Positions 1 through 9,310 of a stretch of DNA of 64,000 nt are shown here, piece by piece. Where the stretch lies: NCBI GenBank assembly GCA_036365145.1, contig JAEOAD010000013.1, positions 44,333,001-44,397,000 on the forward strand, written 5' to 3'. The stretch's first letter is position 1. Each line of letters opens with the position of its first letter. The translations under genes and the position numbers were made by a program. The notes beneath the pieces were generated by a model, which ran no database searches, was not told where the DNA came from, and saw only the letters and a list, made by a program, of their open reading frames with translations. This stretch comes from Orientallactaga sibirica. Lineage: Eukaryota; Chordata; Mammalia; Rodentia; Dipodidae.

Positions 1-83
1 CCAGGCTGGCCTCAAACATGAAATTCTCCTGCCTTACCTTCCTGGATGTGGTGATTACAGACATGGGCCACTCAGCCAGCTGA
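1..83 (-). mobile_element. Old B1 fragment
   Basis: The end of an antisense B1-like unit is visible (CCAGGCTGGCCTCAAAC and a degraded TGGTGATTACAG box). It is cut by the window edge. Confidence 0.6.
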
Positions 84-118
84 GATTTTTTTGTTTGTTT
101 GTTTGTTTTATTTTTATT

Positions 119-252
119 TTTTGGTTTTGCGAGGTAGGGTCTCACTCTGGTCCAGGCTGATGTAGTTTCAGGGTGGCCTTGAATTCATGGTGATTCTCCT
201 ACCTCTGCCTCCTGAGTGCTGGGAGTAAAGGCATGCACTACCATGCCTGGCC
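119..252 (-). mobile_element. B1 SINE, internally deleted
   Basis: The unit runs from the GAGGTAGGGTCTCACTC box to CCATGCCTGGCC. The segment that normally reads GACCTGGAATTCACTATGTAG is shortened. Confidence 0.9.
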
Positions 253-335
253 TTTTTTTTTTTTGAGGCAGGGGCTCACTCTAACTTAGGTTGATGTAGA
301 ACTCATTCAGTAGGCCAGGCTGACCTTGAACTTTT
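253..335 (-). mobile_element. B1 SINE, left part (split by Dip)
   Basis: The poly(T) end and first half of a B1 are followed by a nested insertion. The rest of the same B1 resumes at 722. Confidence 0.85.
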
Positions 336-352
336 AAAAATATATTTTATTT
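336..352 (-). mobile_element. Dip SINE, tail part (split by B1)
   Basis: This short A/T-rich tail belongs to the Dip element that resumes at 520. The pair is bounded by a 13-bp TSD, ACCTTGAACTTTT, at 323-335 and 709-721. Confidence 0.75.
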
Positions 353-486
353 GCCGGGCGTGGTGGCGCACGCCTTTAATCCCAGCACTTGGGAGGCAGA
401 GGTAGGAGGATCATCATGAGTTCGAGGCCACCCTGAGACTACATAGTTAATTCCAGGTCAGCCTGGACCAGAATGAGACCCTACCT

Positions 487-519
<33 letters not shown>
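353..519 (+). mobile_element. B1 SINE inside a Dip
   Basis: A full-length body starting GCCGGGCGTGGTGGCGCACG is followed by about 30 A residues. The near-consensus body and long tail suggest a young insertion. Confidence 0.95.
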
Positions 520-521
<2 letters not shown>

Positions 522-708
522 ATTTATTTGAGAGAAAGGGGGGGAAGGGAGAGAGAGAATGGGCGTGCCAGGGCCTCTAGCCACCTCAAACTCCAGATGT
601 ATGCGCCCCCTTGGGCATCTGGCTTATGTGGGTCCTGGAGAATCGAACTGGGATCCTTTAGCTTTGCAGGCAAATGCCTTAAACCCTAAGCCATCTGTCC
701 AGCCCCTA
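520..708 (-). mobile_element. Dip SINE, body (inside an older B1)
   Basis: The body runs from TTATTTATTTGAGAGA to CCATCTGTCCAGCCC. This is the middle layer of a three-level nest: B1 in Dip in B1. Confidence 0.93.
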
Positions 709-721
709 ACCTTGAACTTTT

Positions 722-792
722 GAACTCTTGGCAATCCTCTTACCTCAGCCTTCCAAGTGCTGGGATTAAAGGCATGTGCCACCATGCTCAGG
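722..792 (-). mobile_element. B1 SINE, right part
   Basis: This continues the unit at 253-335 through AGTGCTGGGATTAAAGGCATG to ACCATGCTCAGG. Confidence 0.85.
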
Positions 793-809
793 TCCAGCTG
801 AGAATTTTT

Positions 810-1024
810 TTAAGATCTTATTTTCATTTTTATTTACTTATTGGAGACAGAGAGAGGGAGAGAGAGAGTGAGAATGGGCGCACTAGGGCTCTAGCCACTG
901 CAAACGAACTCCAGACGCATGTGCTCCCGCTTGCATCTGGCGTACGTGGGACCTGGAGAATTGAACCTGGGTCCTTAGGCTTCACAGTCATGCACACTAA
1001 CTCCTAAACCATCTCTCCAGCCCT
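810..1024 (-). mobile_element. Dip SINE with 14-bp TSD
   Basis: A full body ends in CCATCTCTCCAGCCC. It is flanked by AGCTGAGAATTTTT at 796-809 and 1025-1038. Confidence 0.95.
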
Positions 1025-1094
1025 AGCTGAGAATTTTTATCATGAAAGAATGTTGAATTTGACAAATGCTTTTTGGTATGTTGAGATTGACTCA

Positions 1095-1316
1095 TGAAGC
1101 AGGGCTGGCCTTGCTGGGTTGCTGAGGACAACCTGGAGTGAACTCCTGATTTGCTGCTTCTGTCTCCCACGTTGTGGGTTACAGGCATGCACCAACTGTT
1201 GACATGGTGACTTTGCTCGGTTCTGTTTTGTTTTGTGGGAACTGGCTTTATGCAGTGCCGTGGCTTCGTGCATGCTAGGCAAGTACTCTACCAACTGACC
1301 TATACTTCCAGCCCTC
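1095..1316 (-). mobile_element. B4-type (ID/B1) SINE, old
   Basis: A diverged antisense B1-like part (TTACAGGCATGCACC) is followed by an antisense tRNA-like part (GCTAGGCAAGTACTCTACCAACTGA ending TTCCAGCCC), the order expected of ID/B1 composites. Confidence 0.6.
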
Positions 1317-1381
1317 CTGTCATGCTTAAATGCTGACTCAGCCTTGTGCTTCTAGGCCAGTCCTCACAGAGTAGTAATGTA

Positions 1382-1551
1382 TTATTTTTTTTTTTTGTTT
1401 GTTTGGTTGGTTTTTCGAGGTAGGGTCTCACTCTAGCTCAGGCTGACCTGGAATTCACTACAGAGTCTCAGGGTGGCCTCGAATTTTCAGAGATTCTCCT
1501 ACCTCTGCCTCCTGAGTACTGGGATTAAAGGCATGTGCCACCACGCCCAGC
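1382..1551 (-). mobile_element. B1 SINE
   Basis: A T/G-rich tail is followed by a complete antisense body ending ACCACGCCCAGC. Confidence 0.93.
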
Positions 1552-1671
1552 TCATATTATGCTTCTTGTATGTGGAATTCAATTTACCAATATTTTTGGG
1601 TGTTTTTTTGTTTTGTTTTGTTTTTGCATATATGTCTATGGGGCAGACTGATTTTCTTTTTCTTTTCCCTT

Positions 1672-1825
1672 GTCCCCAGTGCTGAGAATCAAATCCAGAG
1701 TCTAAACTGTGCTAGGCAAGTGCTCTACCATTGAGCTGCCCCTTCCCCCTCCAGCCCCTTTTATTGACGACTCTATAGCCCAGGCTTCCCTGGAACTCAT
1801 GATTCTCCTACTTCTTCCTCTTTTT
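1672..1825 (-). mobile_element. ID-like SINE plus B1-like fragment
   Basis: The stretch GCTAGGCAAGTGCTCTACCA then TTGAGCTG is the antisense of an ID tRNA-like head. It is followed by a short B1-like piece (CCCAGGCTTCCCTGGAACTCATG). Confidence 0.55.
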
Positions 1826-1897
1826 TTTTTTTTTTTTTTGCATTTACCTTATGTTTACTTAACAGGTATATGTTACTACTCAACAGAATTGCATTCT

Positions 1898-2106
1898 GGG
1901 GCTGGAGAGATGGCTTAGTGGTTAAGGCATTTGCTTGCGAAGCCTAAGGATCCAGGTTCGATTCTCCAGATCCCATGTAAGCCAGATGCACATGATGGCA
2001 CATGCATCTGGAGTTCGTTTGCAGTGGCTAGAGGCCCTGGCGTGCCCATTCTCTCTCTCTCCTTCTCACTTTTTCTAATAAATAAAGAAAATATTTTTTT
2101 TAAAAA
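1898..2106 (+). mobile_element. Dip SINE
   Basis: A full sense element runs from GGGCTGGAGAGATGGCTTAG to an AATAAATAAAG tail. The CT-rich segment and the tRNA-like A and B boxes are present. Confidence 0.95.
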
Positions 2107-2108
2107 GA

Positions 2109-2252
2109 GCCAGGCGTGGTGGCACATACCTTTAATCCCAGCACTCAGGAGGCAGAGGTAGGAGGATCACTGTGAGTTTGAGGCCACCCTGAGATTACAG
2201 AGTGAATTCCAGGTCAGCCTGGGCTAGAGTGAGACACTATCTCAAAAAACCT
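2109..2252 (+). mobile_element. B1 SINE
   Basis: A full sense body has a short A tail (TATCTCAAAAAAC). It sits directly between two sense Dip elements. Confidence 0.93.
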
Positions 2253-2450
2253 AAAGAGATGGCTTAGTGGTTAAGCGCTTGCCTGTGAAGCCTAAGGATC
2301 CGGTTTGAGGCTCAATTCCTCAGGACCTACATAAGCTTCGTTTGCAGTGGCTGGAGGCCCTGGTGTGACCATTCTCTCTCTATCTGCCTCTTTCTCTCTC
2401 TGTCTGTTGCTCTCAAATAAATAAATTTTAAAAATTAAAAAAAAAAAAGA
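2253..2450 (+). mobile_element. Dip SINE, internal deletion
   Basis: The head is slightly truncated and the middle (usually CCAGATGCACAAGGTGGC) is missing. The CT-rich part and AAATAAATAAATT tail are intact. Confidence 0.9.
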
Positions 2451-2488
2451 AATGCATTTTGTATATTAGATCTGTTCTTTGAATCTTG

Positions 2489-2597
2489 ACAGGGTTTCAC
2501 CCATGTTGCTCAGGCTGGCCTGGACCTCCTGGACTCAAGCAATCTTGTCTTTCTCTCTTTGGCTGCTGGGACTATAGACATGTACCATTGCACTTGG
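2489..2597 (-). mobile_element. Old B1-like monomer
   Basis: A diverged antisense 7SL-like unit (GGGTTTCACCCATGTTGCTCAGGCTGG to ACATGTACCATTGCAC) is closer to ancestral monomers than to the local young B1. Confidence 0.6.
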
Positions 2598-2620
2598 ATG
2601 GCTTTATTTCTTTGACTGTG

Positions 2621-2737
2621 ATTTTTTTTTTTGAGGCAGGTTCTCACTGTAGCCCAGGCTGACCTGGAACTCACTTTACAGTCCCAGGCTGGCCACAGAG
2701 ATCCTCCTACCTCTGCCTCCCAAGTGCCTGCAACCAG
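2621..2737 (-). mobile_element. B1 SINE, truncated
   Basis: A variant with GGCAGGTTCTCACTGTAGC and CCCAGGCTGGCC, probably an older subfamily. The last part is shortened. Confidence 0.8.
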
Positions 2738-2744
2738 CTTTGAC

Positions 2745-2892
2745 TTTTTTTTTTTTTGAGGTAGGGTATCACTCTAGCTGGGGCTGACCTGGAATTCACT
2801 TTGTAGTCTCAGGGTGGCCTCAAACTCACAGCAATCCTCCTACCTCTGCCTCCCGAGTGCTGGGATTAAAGGCATGCGCCACCATGCTGGAC
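2745..2892 (-). mobile_element. B1 SINE
   Basis: A complete antisense body follows a poly(T) run. Confidence 0.93.
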
Positions 2893-2898
2893 CTTGAT

Positions 2899-3106
2899 TT
2901 TTTTTTTTTATTATTTGAGACAGAGGGAGGGAGAGAGAGAAAGAAAGAGAGAGAATGGGTGCTCCGGGGCCTATAGCCATTACAAACGAACTCCAGATGC
3001 ATGTACCACCTTGTGCATCTGGCTTACGTGGGTACTGGGGAATTGAACCTAGGTCCACAGGCTTTATAGGCAAGTGCCTTAACCACTAAGCCATTTCTCC
3101 AGCCCT
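2899..3106 (-). mobile_element. Dip SINE
   Basis: A complete antisense element ends CCATTTCTCCAGCCC. The T-rich CTTGATTTTTTTTT is repeated at the right border as CTGATTTTTTTTT. Confidence 0.93.
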
Positions 3107-3185
3107 GATTTTTTTTTTTATATAGTATCTTTACCTGGCTTTGGTATCAGAATGATGCTGGTCTGAATTAGAAAATGTTTCATCT

Positions 3186-3419
3186 GGGCTGGAGAGATGG
3201 CTTAGTGGTTAAGGCACTTGCCTGCAAAGCCAAAAGACCCAGGTTCGATTCCCCAGGACCCCACCCAAGCCTGAAATACACAAGGGGGTGCACGCACCTG
3301 GAGTTCGTTTGCAGTTGCTAGAGGCCCTGGCACGCCCATTCTCTCTCTCTCTCTCCCTGCCTATTTTTGTATCTCTCTCTCAAATAAATAAATAAAAATA
3401 AAATATTTAAAAAACAAAA
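3186..3419 (+). mobile_element. Dip SINE (first of a Dip+B1 pair)
   Basis: A full sense element. The flank AAAATGTTTCATC lies just left of it and recurs right of the next B1, so the pair shares one target site. Confidence 0.93.
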
Positions 3420-3430
3420 ACAAAACGTAG

Positions 3431-3606
3431 GCCGGGCATGGTGGTGCACGCCTTTAATCCCAGCACTCGGGAGGCAGAGGTAGGAGGATCGCCAAGAGTT
3501 CAAGGCCACCCTGAGACTACATAGTTAATTCCAGGTCAGCCTGGGCCAGAGTGAGACCCTACCTCGAAAAACAAAACAAAACAAAACAAAAACAAAAAAA
3601 CAACAA
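3431..3606 (+). mobile_element. B1 SINE (second of a Dip+B1 pair)
   Basis: A full sense body with an AAAAC-rich tail, most likely inserted into the A tail of the Dip. Confidence 0.93.
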
Positions 3607-3736
3607 AAAATGTTTCATCCCCTTCTGCTTTCAGGAGAGATTATATAGAATTGGTATTATTTTCTACTCAATTGGTAGAATTCTCCAGTGAAACTATCTT
3701 GTCCAGAATTCTTTAGGGAAAGATTTTAAATTGCAG
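3607..3736. other. Short unique stretch
   Basis: No repeat or gene signal is recognised in this A/T-rich piece. Confidence 0.5.
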
Positions 3737-3942
3737 TGGGCTGGGGAGATGGATCAGTGGTTAAAGTGCTTGCTTGCAAAACCTTGCAGCTGGGTTCACT
3801 TCCCCAGTACCCTCATATAGTCAGTGCAAAGTGGTATGTGTGTCTTGAGTTCACTTTCAGTGGCAACAGACCACACCCATTCTCAGTTTCTCTCTCACTC
3901 ATGTTCTCTCTCTTGCAAATAAATAATATAAAATAAAACATT
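3737..3942 (+). mobile_element. Dip SINE, diverged
   Basis: A sense element with many substitutions (GGGCTGGGGAGATGGATCAGTGG). The tail is AATAATATAAAATAAAAC. Confidence 0.85.
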
Positions 3943-3956
3943 AAAAACTGCAGATT

Positions 3957-4218
3957 ATTTATTTTAAATATTTTATTTTTATTTATTTATTTGAGAGACA
4001 GAAAGGCAGGTAGAGAGAGAGGCAGGTAGAGAGAGAGAGGCTGATTGATAGAGAGAGAGAGAGAGAGAATGGGTGCCAGGGCCTACAGCCACTGTAAATG
4101 AATTCCAGATGCATGTGCTACCTTGTGCATCTGGCTCACATGGGTCCTAGGAAGTTAAGCCTGGGTCCTTTGGCTTTGCAGGCACGTGCCTTAACTGCTA
4201 ATCCATCTCTCCAACCCA
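3957..4218 (-). mobile_element. Dip SINE with GA expansion
   Basis: A full antisense element whose GA-rich segment carries imperfect repeats of GGCAGGTAGAGAGAGA. Confidence 0.92.
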
Positions 4219-4445
4219 GATTCAGTTTCTTTAATGACTATAGGATCATTCAGGATGTCTGAATTTCTTCATGAGTGAGTGCTGGTAGTTATGCCTTTGT
4301 AGGAACTGCTAGTAAATACCCTCTTCCTGGCATTTTCATATTGTGTGGGCTCTATAGCAATGCATGTACTTCCAATGCTAGTATTGGGAATTTGTATTCT
4401 TGTTTTTTCTTGGTCAGTATTGATCAACATCTATCAATTTATTAA
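4219..4445 (-). mobile_element. Fossil L1 ORF2 segment
   Basis: A stretch such as GGTCAGTATTGATCAACATC followed by TATCAATTTATTAACTT resembles antisense L1 ORF2. The piece resumes after two B1 units at 4695. No open frame remains. Confidence 0.5.
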
Positions 4446-4448
4446 CTT

Positions 4449-4557
4449 TTTTTTTTGAGGTAGGGTCTCATTCTAGCCCAGGTTAGCCTAAAATTCACTA
4501 TGTAGTCTCAGGGTGGCCTTGAACTCACAGTGATCCTCCATCCTCTGCCTCTCAAGT
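4449..4557 (-). mobile_element. B1 SINE, truncated
   Basis: An antisense body stops at CTCTCAAGTG, where the next B1 tail begins. Confidence 0.88.
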
Positions 4558-4693
4558 GTTTTTCGAGGTAGGGTTTCGTTCTAGCCCAGGCTAACCTGGA
4601 ATTTACTATGTGGTCTCAGGGTGGTCTCGCACTCACAGCAATCCTCCTACCTCTGCCTTTCAAGTGCTGGGATTAAAGGCATGCACCTGGCCT
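4558..4693 (-). mobile_element. B1 SINE
   Basis: An antisense body with a small 3' deletion (GGCATGCACCTGGCC). Confidence 0.9.
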
Positions 4694-4694
4694 T

Positions 4695-4960
4695 GTTAAC
4701 GTTTTTAATAAAATTTGGTTTTATTTTTATTTTCTCTGTGGCTTTTCTGTTTTATTTCTGTTCTTTACTATTTACTTTCTTCTGCTTGCTTTGGGTTAAT
4801 TTGCTCTTTGTGTATATGTGTGTTTATAATGGCATCATTCATAATAAACAAAAACTGAAACCACATACATGTTTATTGATTGGGAAATGGAAAGACAAAT
4901 TGTCATGTGTTCATAAGACTGAATACAGCCCAGCAGTGGGAAGAAGCAAGCTAGTGATCC
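4695..4960. mobile_element. Fossil L1 pieces
   Basis: 4695-4812 looks like antisense L1 ORF2 (TTTTTATTTTCTCTGTGGC). 4830-4960 looks like a sense L1 end (CATTCATAATAAACAAAAACTG). Assignment is by motif only. Confidence 0.45.
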
Positions 4961-5104
4961 CACAGTAAGGGAGATGCCTCTCAAAAGCACAAGGCAAGCA
5001 AAAATAACCCAGACCCAAAAGGATGCAGTGCATTGTTCTCTTGTAAAGATTTCAAGAACAGTCCAACCGAGTCTGCTGTAGCAAAATCAGAATGTGATCC
5101 TCCA

Positions 5105-5252
5105 GGCTGGGCATGGTGGTGCATGCCTTTAATCCCAGCATTCCGGAGGCAGAGGTAGGAGGATCGTCCTGAGTTCAAGGCCAGCCTGAGACTACATAGT
5201 GAATTCCAGGTCAGCCTGAGCTAGAGCAAGACCCTACCTTGGAAAAAAAAAA
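5105..5252 (+). mobile_element. B1 SINE with 13-bp TSD
   Basis: A full sense body is flanked by AATGTGATCCTCC at 5091-5103 and 5256-5268. It has landed in an older antisense B1. Confidence 0.95.
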
Positions 5253-5261
5253 TACAATGTG

Positions 5262-5313
5262 ATCCTCCTATGCCTAAGTGCTGGGATTAAAGGTGTTTGC
5301 CACTGCACCAGGC
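5262..5313 (-). mobile_element. B1 remnant
   Basis: GATCCTCCTATGCCTAAGTG then CTGGGATTAAAGG is the end of the old B1 hit by the insertion at 5105. Confidence 0.75.
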
Positions 5314-5325
5314 TCCTATTTTATT

Positions 5326-5533
5326 TTTTAAAAATTATTTTTATTTATTTGCAAGTGGGGAAAGAGGAAGAGAGAGAAAGAGAGAGACACACACACAGAG
5401 AATGGGCACTCTAGAGCTTCTTGCTGCTGCAAACAAACTCTAGATGCATGTGACACTTTGTGCATGTGGCTTTACATGGGTACTGGGGAACTGAACCCTG
5501 GGACCAGCAGGCTATACAAGTAAGCACCTTTAA
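5326..5533 (-). mobile_element. Dip SINE, main part (split by B1)
   Basis: An antisense body runs up to GTAAGCACCTTTAA. The last 37 bases lie beyond the B1 at 5534-5689. Confidence 0.93.
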
Positions 5534-5689
5534 GCCGGGCGTGGGGGCACGCCTTTAATCCCAGCACTTGGGAGGCAAAGGTAGAGGATCGCCGTGAGTC
5601 TGAGGCCACCCTGACACTACATAGTGAATTCTAGGTCAGCCTGGGCCAGAGTGAGACCCTACCTTGAAAAACCAAAAAAAAAAAAAAAA
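5534..5689 (+). mobile_element. B1 SINE with 15-bp TSD
   Basis: A full sense body lies between copies of AGTAAGCACCTTTAA at 5519-5533 and 5690-5704. Confidence 0.95.
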
Positions 5690-5690
5690 A

Positions 5691-5727
5691 GTAAGCACCT
5701 TTAACTGCTAAGCCATCCTTCAGTCTG
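5691..5727 (-). mobile_element. Dip SINE, end part
   Basis: TTAACTGCTAAGCCATCCTTC completes the Dip element at 5326-5533. Confidence 0.85.
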
Positions 5728-6011
5728 AACCCAGAGTATTGCACAGCCCTACAGTTTTCTCTCTTTAAACTGTCATAGAATACACATAACATAAAATCTA
5801 TCATCTCATACAACATATATATATACCCCATACAACATATGTATAATATATGTACACATTGTTATGCAATGAATCTCCAGAACTTTAGAAAAACTGAAAC
5901 TCTGTTTATTAAATAACTTCCTGCAACCCTTGGCAAACACTATTCTACTTCCTGTTTCTAGGACTGGCAAAGCTAAGTCCCGCTGATGAGTGGACTCTTT
6001 GTGGCTGTCTT
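5728..6011 (-). mobile_element. Fossil L1 3' segment
   Basis: GAATCTCCAGAACTTTAG, AAACTGAAACTCTG and CACTATTCTACTTCCTGT follow the order of an ancient mammalian L1 3' region in antisense. The same fossil seems to continue at 6195. Confidence 0.6.
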
Positions 6012-6194
6012 ATTTATTTATTTATTTATTTATTTTTGTTGTTTTGTTTTGTTTTTTTGAGGTAGGGTTTCACTGTGGCCCAGGCTGACCTGGAATTCAC
6101 TATGTAGTCTCAGGGTGGCCTCAAACTCATGGTGATCCTTCTACCTCTGCCTCCTGAGTGCTGGGATTAAAGGTGTGTGACACCACCCCTGGCT
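6012..6194 (-). mobile_element. B1 SINE with TTTA tail
   Basis: A (TTTA)n tail and complete antisense body split the L1 fossil. GTCTTATT flanks both sides. Confidence 0.93.
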
Positions 6195-6405
6195 TGTCTT
6201 ATTCACTTAGCATAGGTTGCTCAAGCTCCTGCATGGATTAGTATGCATCAGACTTGAGTTCCTTTTGAAGACTGAATGATATCCCATTGTAAGCATAGGC
6301 CACAGTGTGTTTATCCATTGATCTGTCAGTGTATATCTAGATTTCTTTCACCTATTGGAAATGACACTATATGCTATGAACACAAGAATAAAAAGTATCT
6401 TTCAG
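6195..6405 (-). mobile_element. Fossil L1 3' segment, continued
   Basis: TATTCACTTAGCATAGG, GAATGATATCCCATTGTA and GTTTATCCATTGATCTG are landmark strings of old L1 3' sequence in antisense. Confidence 0.7.
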
Positions 6406-6418
6406 GAACCTGATTTCA

Positions 6419-6596
6419 GGTCTGGGGAGGTGACTCAGGAGTTAAAGAATGCTTGCTTGCAAAGCTTACCAGTCTGGGTTCAATTCTCTAATACTCATGT
6501 AAGCCAGATGCACAAAGTGGAGTTTGTTCACAGTGACAAGAGGCCCTGGCATGCCCATACTCTCTCACTCTCAAATACAAATATTTTTTTAAAAGA
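6419..6596 (+). mobile_element. Dip SINE, diverged
   Basis: A sense element with a shortened middle and a CT-rich segment reduced to CTCTCTCACTCTC. Confidence 0.85.
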
Positions 6597-6637
6597 ACTT
6601 AATTTTATTTCATATACATATATGAATATATACCTCC

Positions 6638-6642
<5 letters not shown>

Positions 6643-6677
<35 letters not shown>
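6643..6677. repeat. (TG)n microsatellite
   Basis: An uninterrupted run of about 17 TG units. Confidence 0.97.
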
Positions 6678-6679
<2 letters not shown>

Positions 6680-6735
6680 CTATTAGTAGAATTTCTGGAT
6701 CATGTCATAATTCTGCTTTTCATTTTAAAAATATT
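6678..6735 (-). mobile_element. Fossil L1 3' segment, last part
   Basis: TTAGTAGAATTTCTGGATCA then TGTCATAATTC is the next landmark in the antisense L1 series from 5728 and 6195. Confidence 0.6.
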
Positions 6736-6748
6736 TTTAATATATATT

Positions 6749-6894
6749 TTTGGGGTTTCAAGGTAGGGTCTCACTCTAGCTCAGGCTGTCCTGGAATTCA
6801 CTATGTAGTCTCAGGGTGGCCTCAAACTCTTGAAGATCCTCCTACCTCTGTCTCTCAAGTGCTGGGATTAAAGGTGTGCACCACCACGCCGTGC
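6749..6894 (-). mobile_element. B1 SINE
   Basis: A complete antisense body ends CACCACGCCGTGC, followed by a short TC run. Confidence 0.93.
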
Positions 6895-6914
6895 TCTCTC
6901 TCTCTCTCTTTTTT

Positions 6915-7037
6915 TAAAAATTTTAAGTGTTTACTTATTTATTTTATGAGAGAGTTGGAGGCCCTGGAGTGCCCGTTCTCTCTGTCTGTCTCTCTTTATC
7001 TCTTTCTGCTTGCACATAAAAAAATAATAATAATAAG
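6915..7037. mobile_element. Rearranged Dip pieces
   Basis: An antisense Dip tail (TTATTTATTTTATGAGAGAG) is joined at about 6955 to the sense 3' half of a Dip (GGAGGCCCTGGAGTGCCCG onward). The orientation flips within the join. Confidence 0.65.
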
Positions 7038-7042
7038 TAAGG

Positions 7043-7320
7043 TACAGAGGGGACACTGGCTCAGTGGCTAAAGGTATTTGTTTGCAAAATCTGCTGGCTC
7101 ATGTTTGATTCCCTAGTACCCAAGTAAAGCCAGACACAAAACTGGCACATGTGTCTGGTGTTTGTAGTGACAAGAGACCCTGTGACACACAGGGTGAGAC
7201 CTGTGTGACACACACATAAACAAACTGAGCAACCGAGGAAGATACCCAGCATTGACCTCTGGCCTCACATATACACACACATACAAACACAAACCCACAC
7301 ACTAGAATAAAATTAAAATA
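7043..7320 (+). mobile_element. Dip/B4-like SINE with CA-rich tail
   Basis: The head is Dip-like (CTGGCTCAGTGGCTAAAGG). The tail reads CATTGACCTCTGGCCTCACA then CA repeats, a layout typical of rodent B3/B4 elements. Confidence 0.65.
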
Positions 7321-7975
7321 TTAACTATTCAGGCCATAGTATTCTTCATAAAATGGCTGCAGGAGGCGGTACTACTGAGAAAAATGAATGCATGAACATA
7401 GCCAGTGCTTTTTCTAGATTCAATTTAATGTCCTCCCACAGTGGAAAATGATTTACAATAAGAAGACGAACTGGAAGGAATAAGTAAATGGAAACAAGAT
7501 GTCATTTCTTTTTACTCTCCCACAGATCTACCCTACTTTTAAAAATGTTTGCCCATCAACAGTTAAGTAAAACAAAATGCCTCTTAAAATAATGTAACAC
7601 TTTAAACTATTTTTATTACCAAACTCTCCCTCCCAGGAGAACACATTCATCTTTCTGAGCAAAGGTTTATTTCAGCTCACTTACATCTTTGCTGATTTTA
7701 GCCCATTTCCTTTGTAACAAGCAATTGATGAGTTTATTTACCAGTTTAGCTGTTATATTAAAATACAAAAGGCATTTCTGTTTTGGTCCCTACTATAGCA
7801 ACATCGAAAGCTCCGAAACTCGACAAATGTAGGACAGTATAAAATTAGAAACTGCTGGCGTTTCTTTAGCAGCCGCAGCCACATTGGCAGTTGTTTCTCC
7901 CCCTCTTGCTACCAGTACAGAGCTGAAGGTCACCCCTGCTTACCAGGCCACAAACCCCAAGTGTGTGCTCTTTGA
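7321..7975. other. Repeat-poor stretch
   Basis: About 650 bp show no SINE, LINE or simple-repeat signature and no convincing reading frame. A GC-richer patch (TTAGCAGCCGCAGCCACATT) lies near 7868. Confidence 0.6.
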
Positions 7976-8345
7976 AATAATAGCTTTATCATTCACATAG
8001 CATCCTTTGAAGTAGCCAATTCAGTGGGTTTTCTTATTTTCACAGAATAGTGCAATCATCATCATTATAAATTTTGAACATTTTTTTTTCTTTTTGAAAG
8101 AAAAATCCATAGGTACTAGCAGTTACTCTACATAGTCTCATTCCCCACCCCGACCCCGAGGAACAGGCAACCACTAAACTGCTTTCCATAAATTTGTCCA
8201 TTCTGGACACTTCACATGAAAGGGATCACAATTCTCTGGCCTTTATGACTGGTGTCTTTTAGCTAGCATGCTTTCAAGTTTTGTCAAGTTGAGGCATATA
8301 CTAACAGGTTCTCATTTTGATTACCAAGTAATAATCTTTTTATAG
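7976..8345 (-). mobile_element. Fossil L1 3' segment
   Basis: AATTCAGTGGGTTTTCTTAT, AATAGTGCAATCATCATC and CCATTCTGGACACTTCACAT match old L1 3' landmarks in antisense. It overlaps in content with the fossil at 5728-6735. Confidence 0.7.
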
Positions 8346-8361
8346 AGATATACCACTATGT

Positions 8362-8525
8362 TTTTTTTTTCTTTTTTTCTTTTTTGGTTTTTTTGAGGTA
8401 GGGTCTCACTGTAGCTCAGGCTGACCTGGAATTCACTATGTAGTCTCAGGTCTCGAAGTCATGGCCATCCTCCTACCTCTGCCTCCTGAGTGCTGGGATT
8501 ATAGTTGTGAGCCACCACATCCTGC
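8362..8525 (-). mobile_element. B1 SINE, small deletion
   Basis: An antisense body lacks part of GGGTGGCC (reads CTCAGGTCTCGAAGTC). Confidence 0.9.
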
Positions 8526-8529
8526 TTCA

Positions 8530-8647
8530 TTCTTTTTAAAAACATATTTTATTTATTTTTTATTTGAGAGTGAAAGAGAGAGAGAGTGTGAGAGAGAGAG
8601 AGAGAGAGGGAGAATGGGCATGCAACACCTCCAGTTACTGTAATCGT
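8530..8647 (-). mobile_element. Dip SINE, truncated
   Basis: The tail, GA-rich segment and AATGGGCATGC are present. The tRNA-like part is replaced by B1 sequence from 8648. Confidence 0.85.
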
Positions 8648-8702
8648 CCTACCTCAGCCTTCCTAGTGCTGGGATTAAAAGAGTGTACCACCACAACTGG
8701 CT
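8648..8702 (-). mobile_element. B1 fragment fused to Dip
   Basis: TCCTACCTCAGCC to CACAACTGGC is the end of an antisense B1 joined directly to the truncated Dip. Confidence 0.8.
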
Positions 8703-8880
8703 TTTTGTTGTTGTTATTGTTTGTTTTTTTGTTGTTTGCTTTTCGAGGTAGGGTCTTACTCCAGCTCAGGCTGTCCTGGAATTCACTATGTAGTCTCAGG
8801 TTGGCCTTGAATTTAGGGCAATCCTCCTACCTTGGTCTCCCAAGTGCTGGAATTAAAGGCATATGCTGCTATGCCTGGCC
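8703..8880 (-). mobile_element. B1 SINE
   Basis: A TTG-rich tail then a complete antisense body with scattered substitutions. Confidence 0.92.
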
Positions 8881-8908
8881 TCAATGGCCTGTATTTAATT
8901 TTTAAAAT

Positions 8909-9057
8909 TTTTTTGGTTTTTCGAGGTAGGGTCTCACTCTAGTTCAGGCTGACCTGGAATTCACTATGTCGTCTCAGGGTGGCCTCAAACTCACGGCGAT
9001 CCTCCTACCTCTGCCTCCCGAGTGCTGGGATTAAAGGCATGAGCCACCACACCTGGC
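8909..9057 (-). mobile_element. B1 SINE
   Basis: A near-consensus antisense body ending CACCACACCTGGC. Confidence 0.95.
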
Positions 9058-9058
9058 T

Positions 9059-9109
9059 CTAAAATATTTTATTTATTTATTTGAGAGCAAGAGAGTGGTA
9101 GCTAGCTAG

Positions 9110-9154
<45 letters not shown>

Positions 9155-9301
9155 GGCATGCCAGGGCCTTTAGCCGCTGCAAACAAACTCTAGACACATG
9201 TGCTTCCTAGTGCATCTGTCTTATGTGGGTCCTGGGGAATTAAACCTAGGTCCTTTGGCTTTGTAGGCAAGTGCCTTAAGCACTAAGCCATTTCTCCAGC
9301 C
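9059..9301 (-). mobile_element. Dip SINE with (GA)n
   Basis: A complete antisense element; its purine segment has expanded to a (GA)n run at 9113-9151. Confidence 0.94.
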
Positions 9302-9310
9302 CTCAACCAG

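Noticed and set aside
1898..2106. Dip heads as real tRNA genes
   Set aside because: A and B boxes are visible but cloverleaf pairing is not kept, and the body continues into a SINE 3' part with CT-rich and A-rich tail.
6355..7071. A 238-codon plus-strand open frame, the longest in the window
   Set aside because: It crosses an L1 fossil, a Dip, a (TG)n run (giving a VCVCVC stretch) and an antisense B1. No protein family is recognisable; it is a chance frame through repeats.
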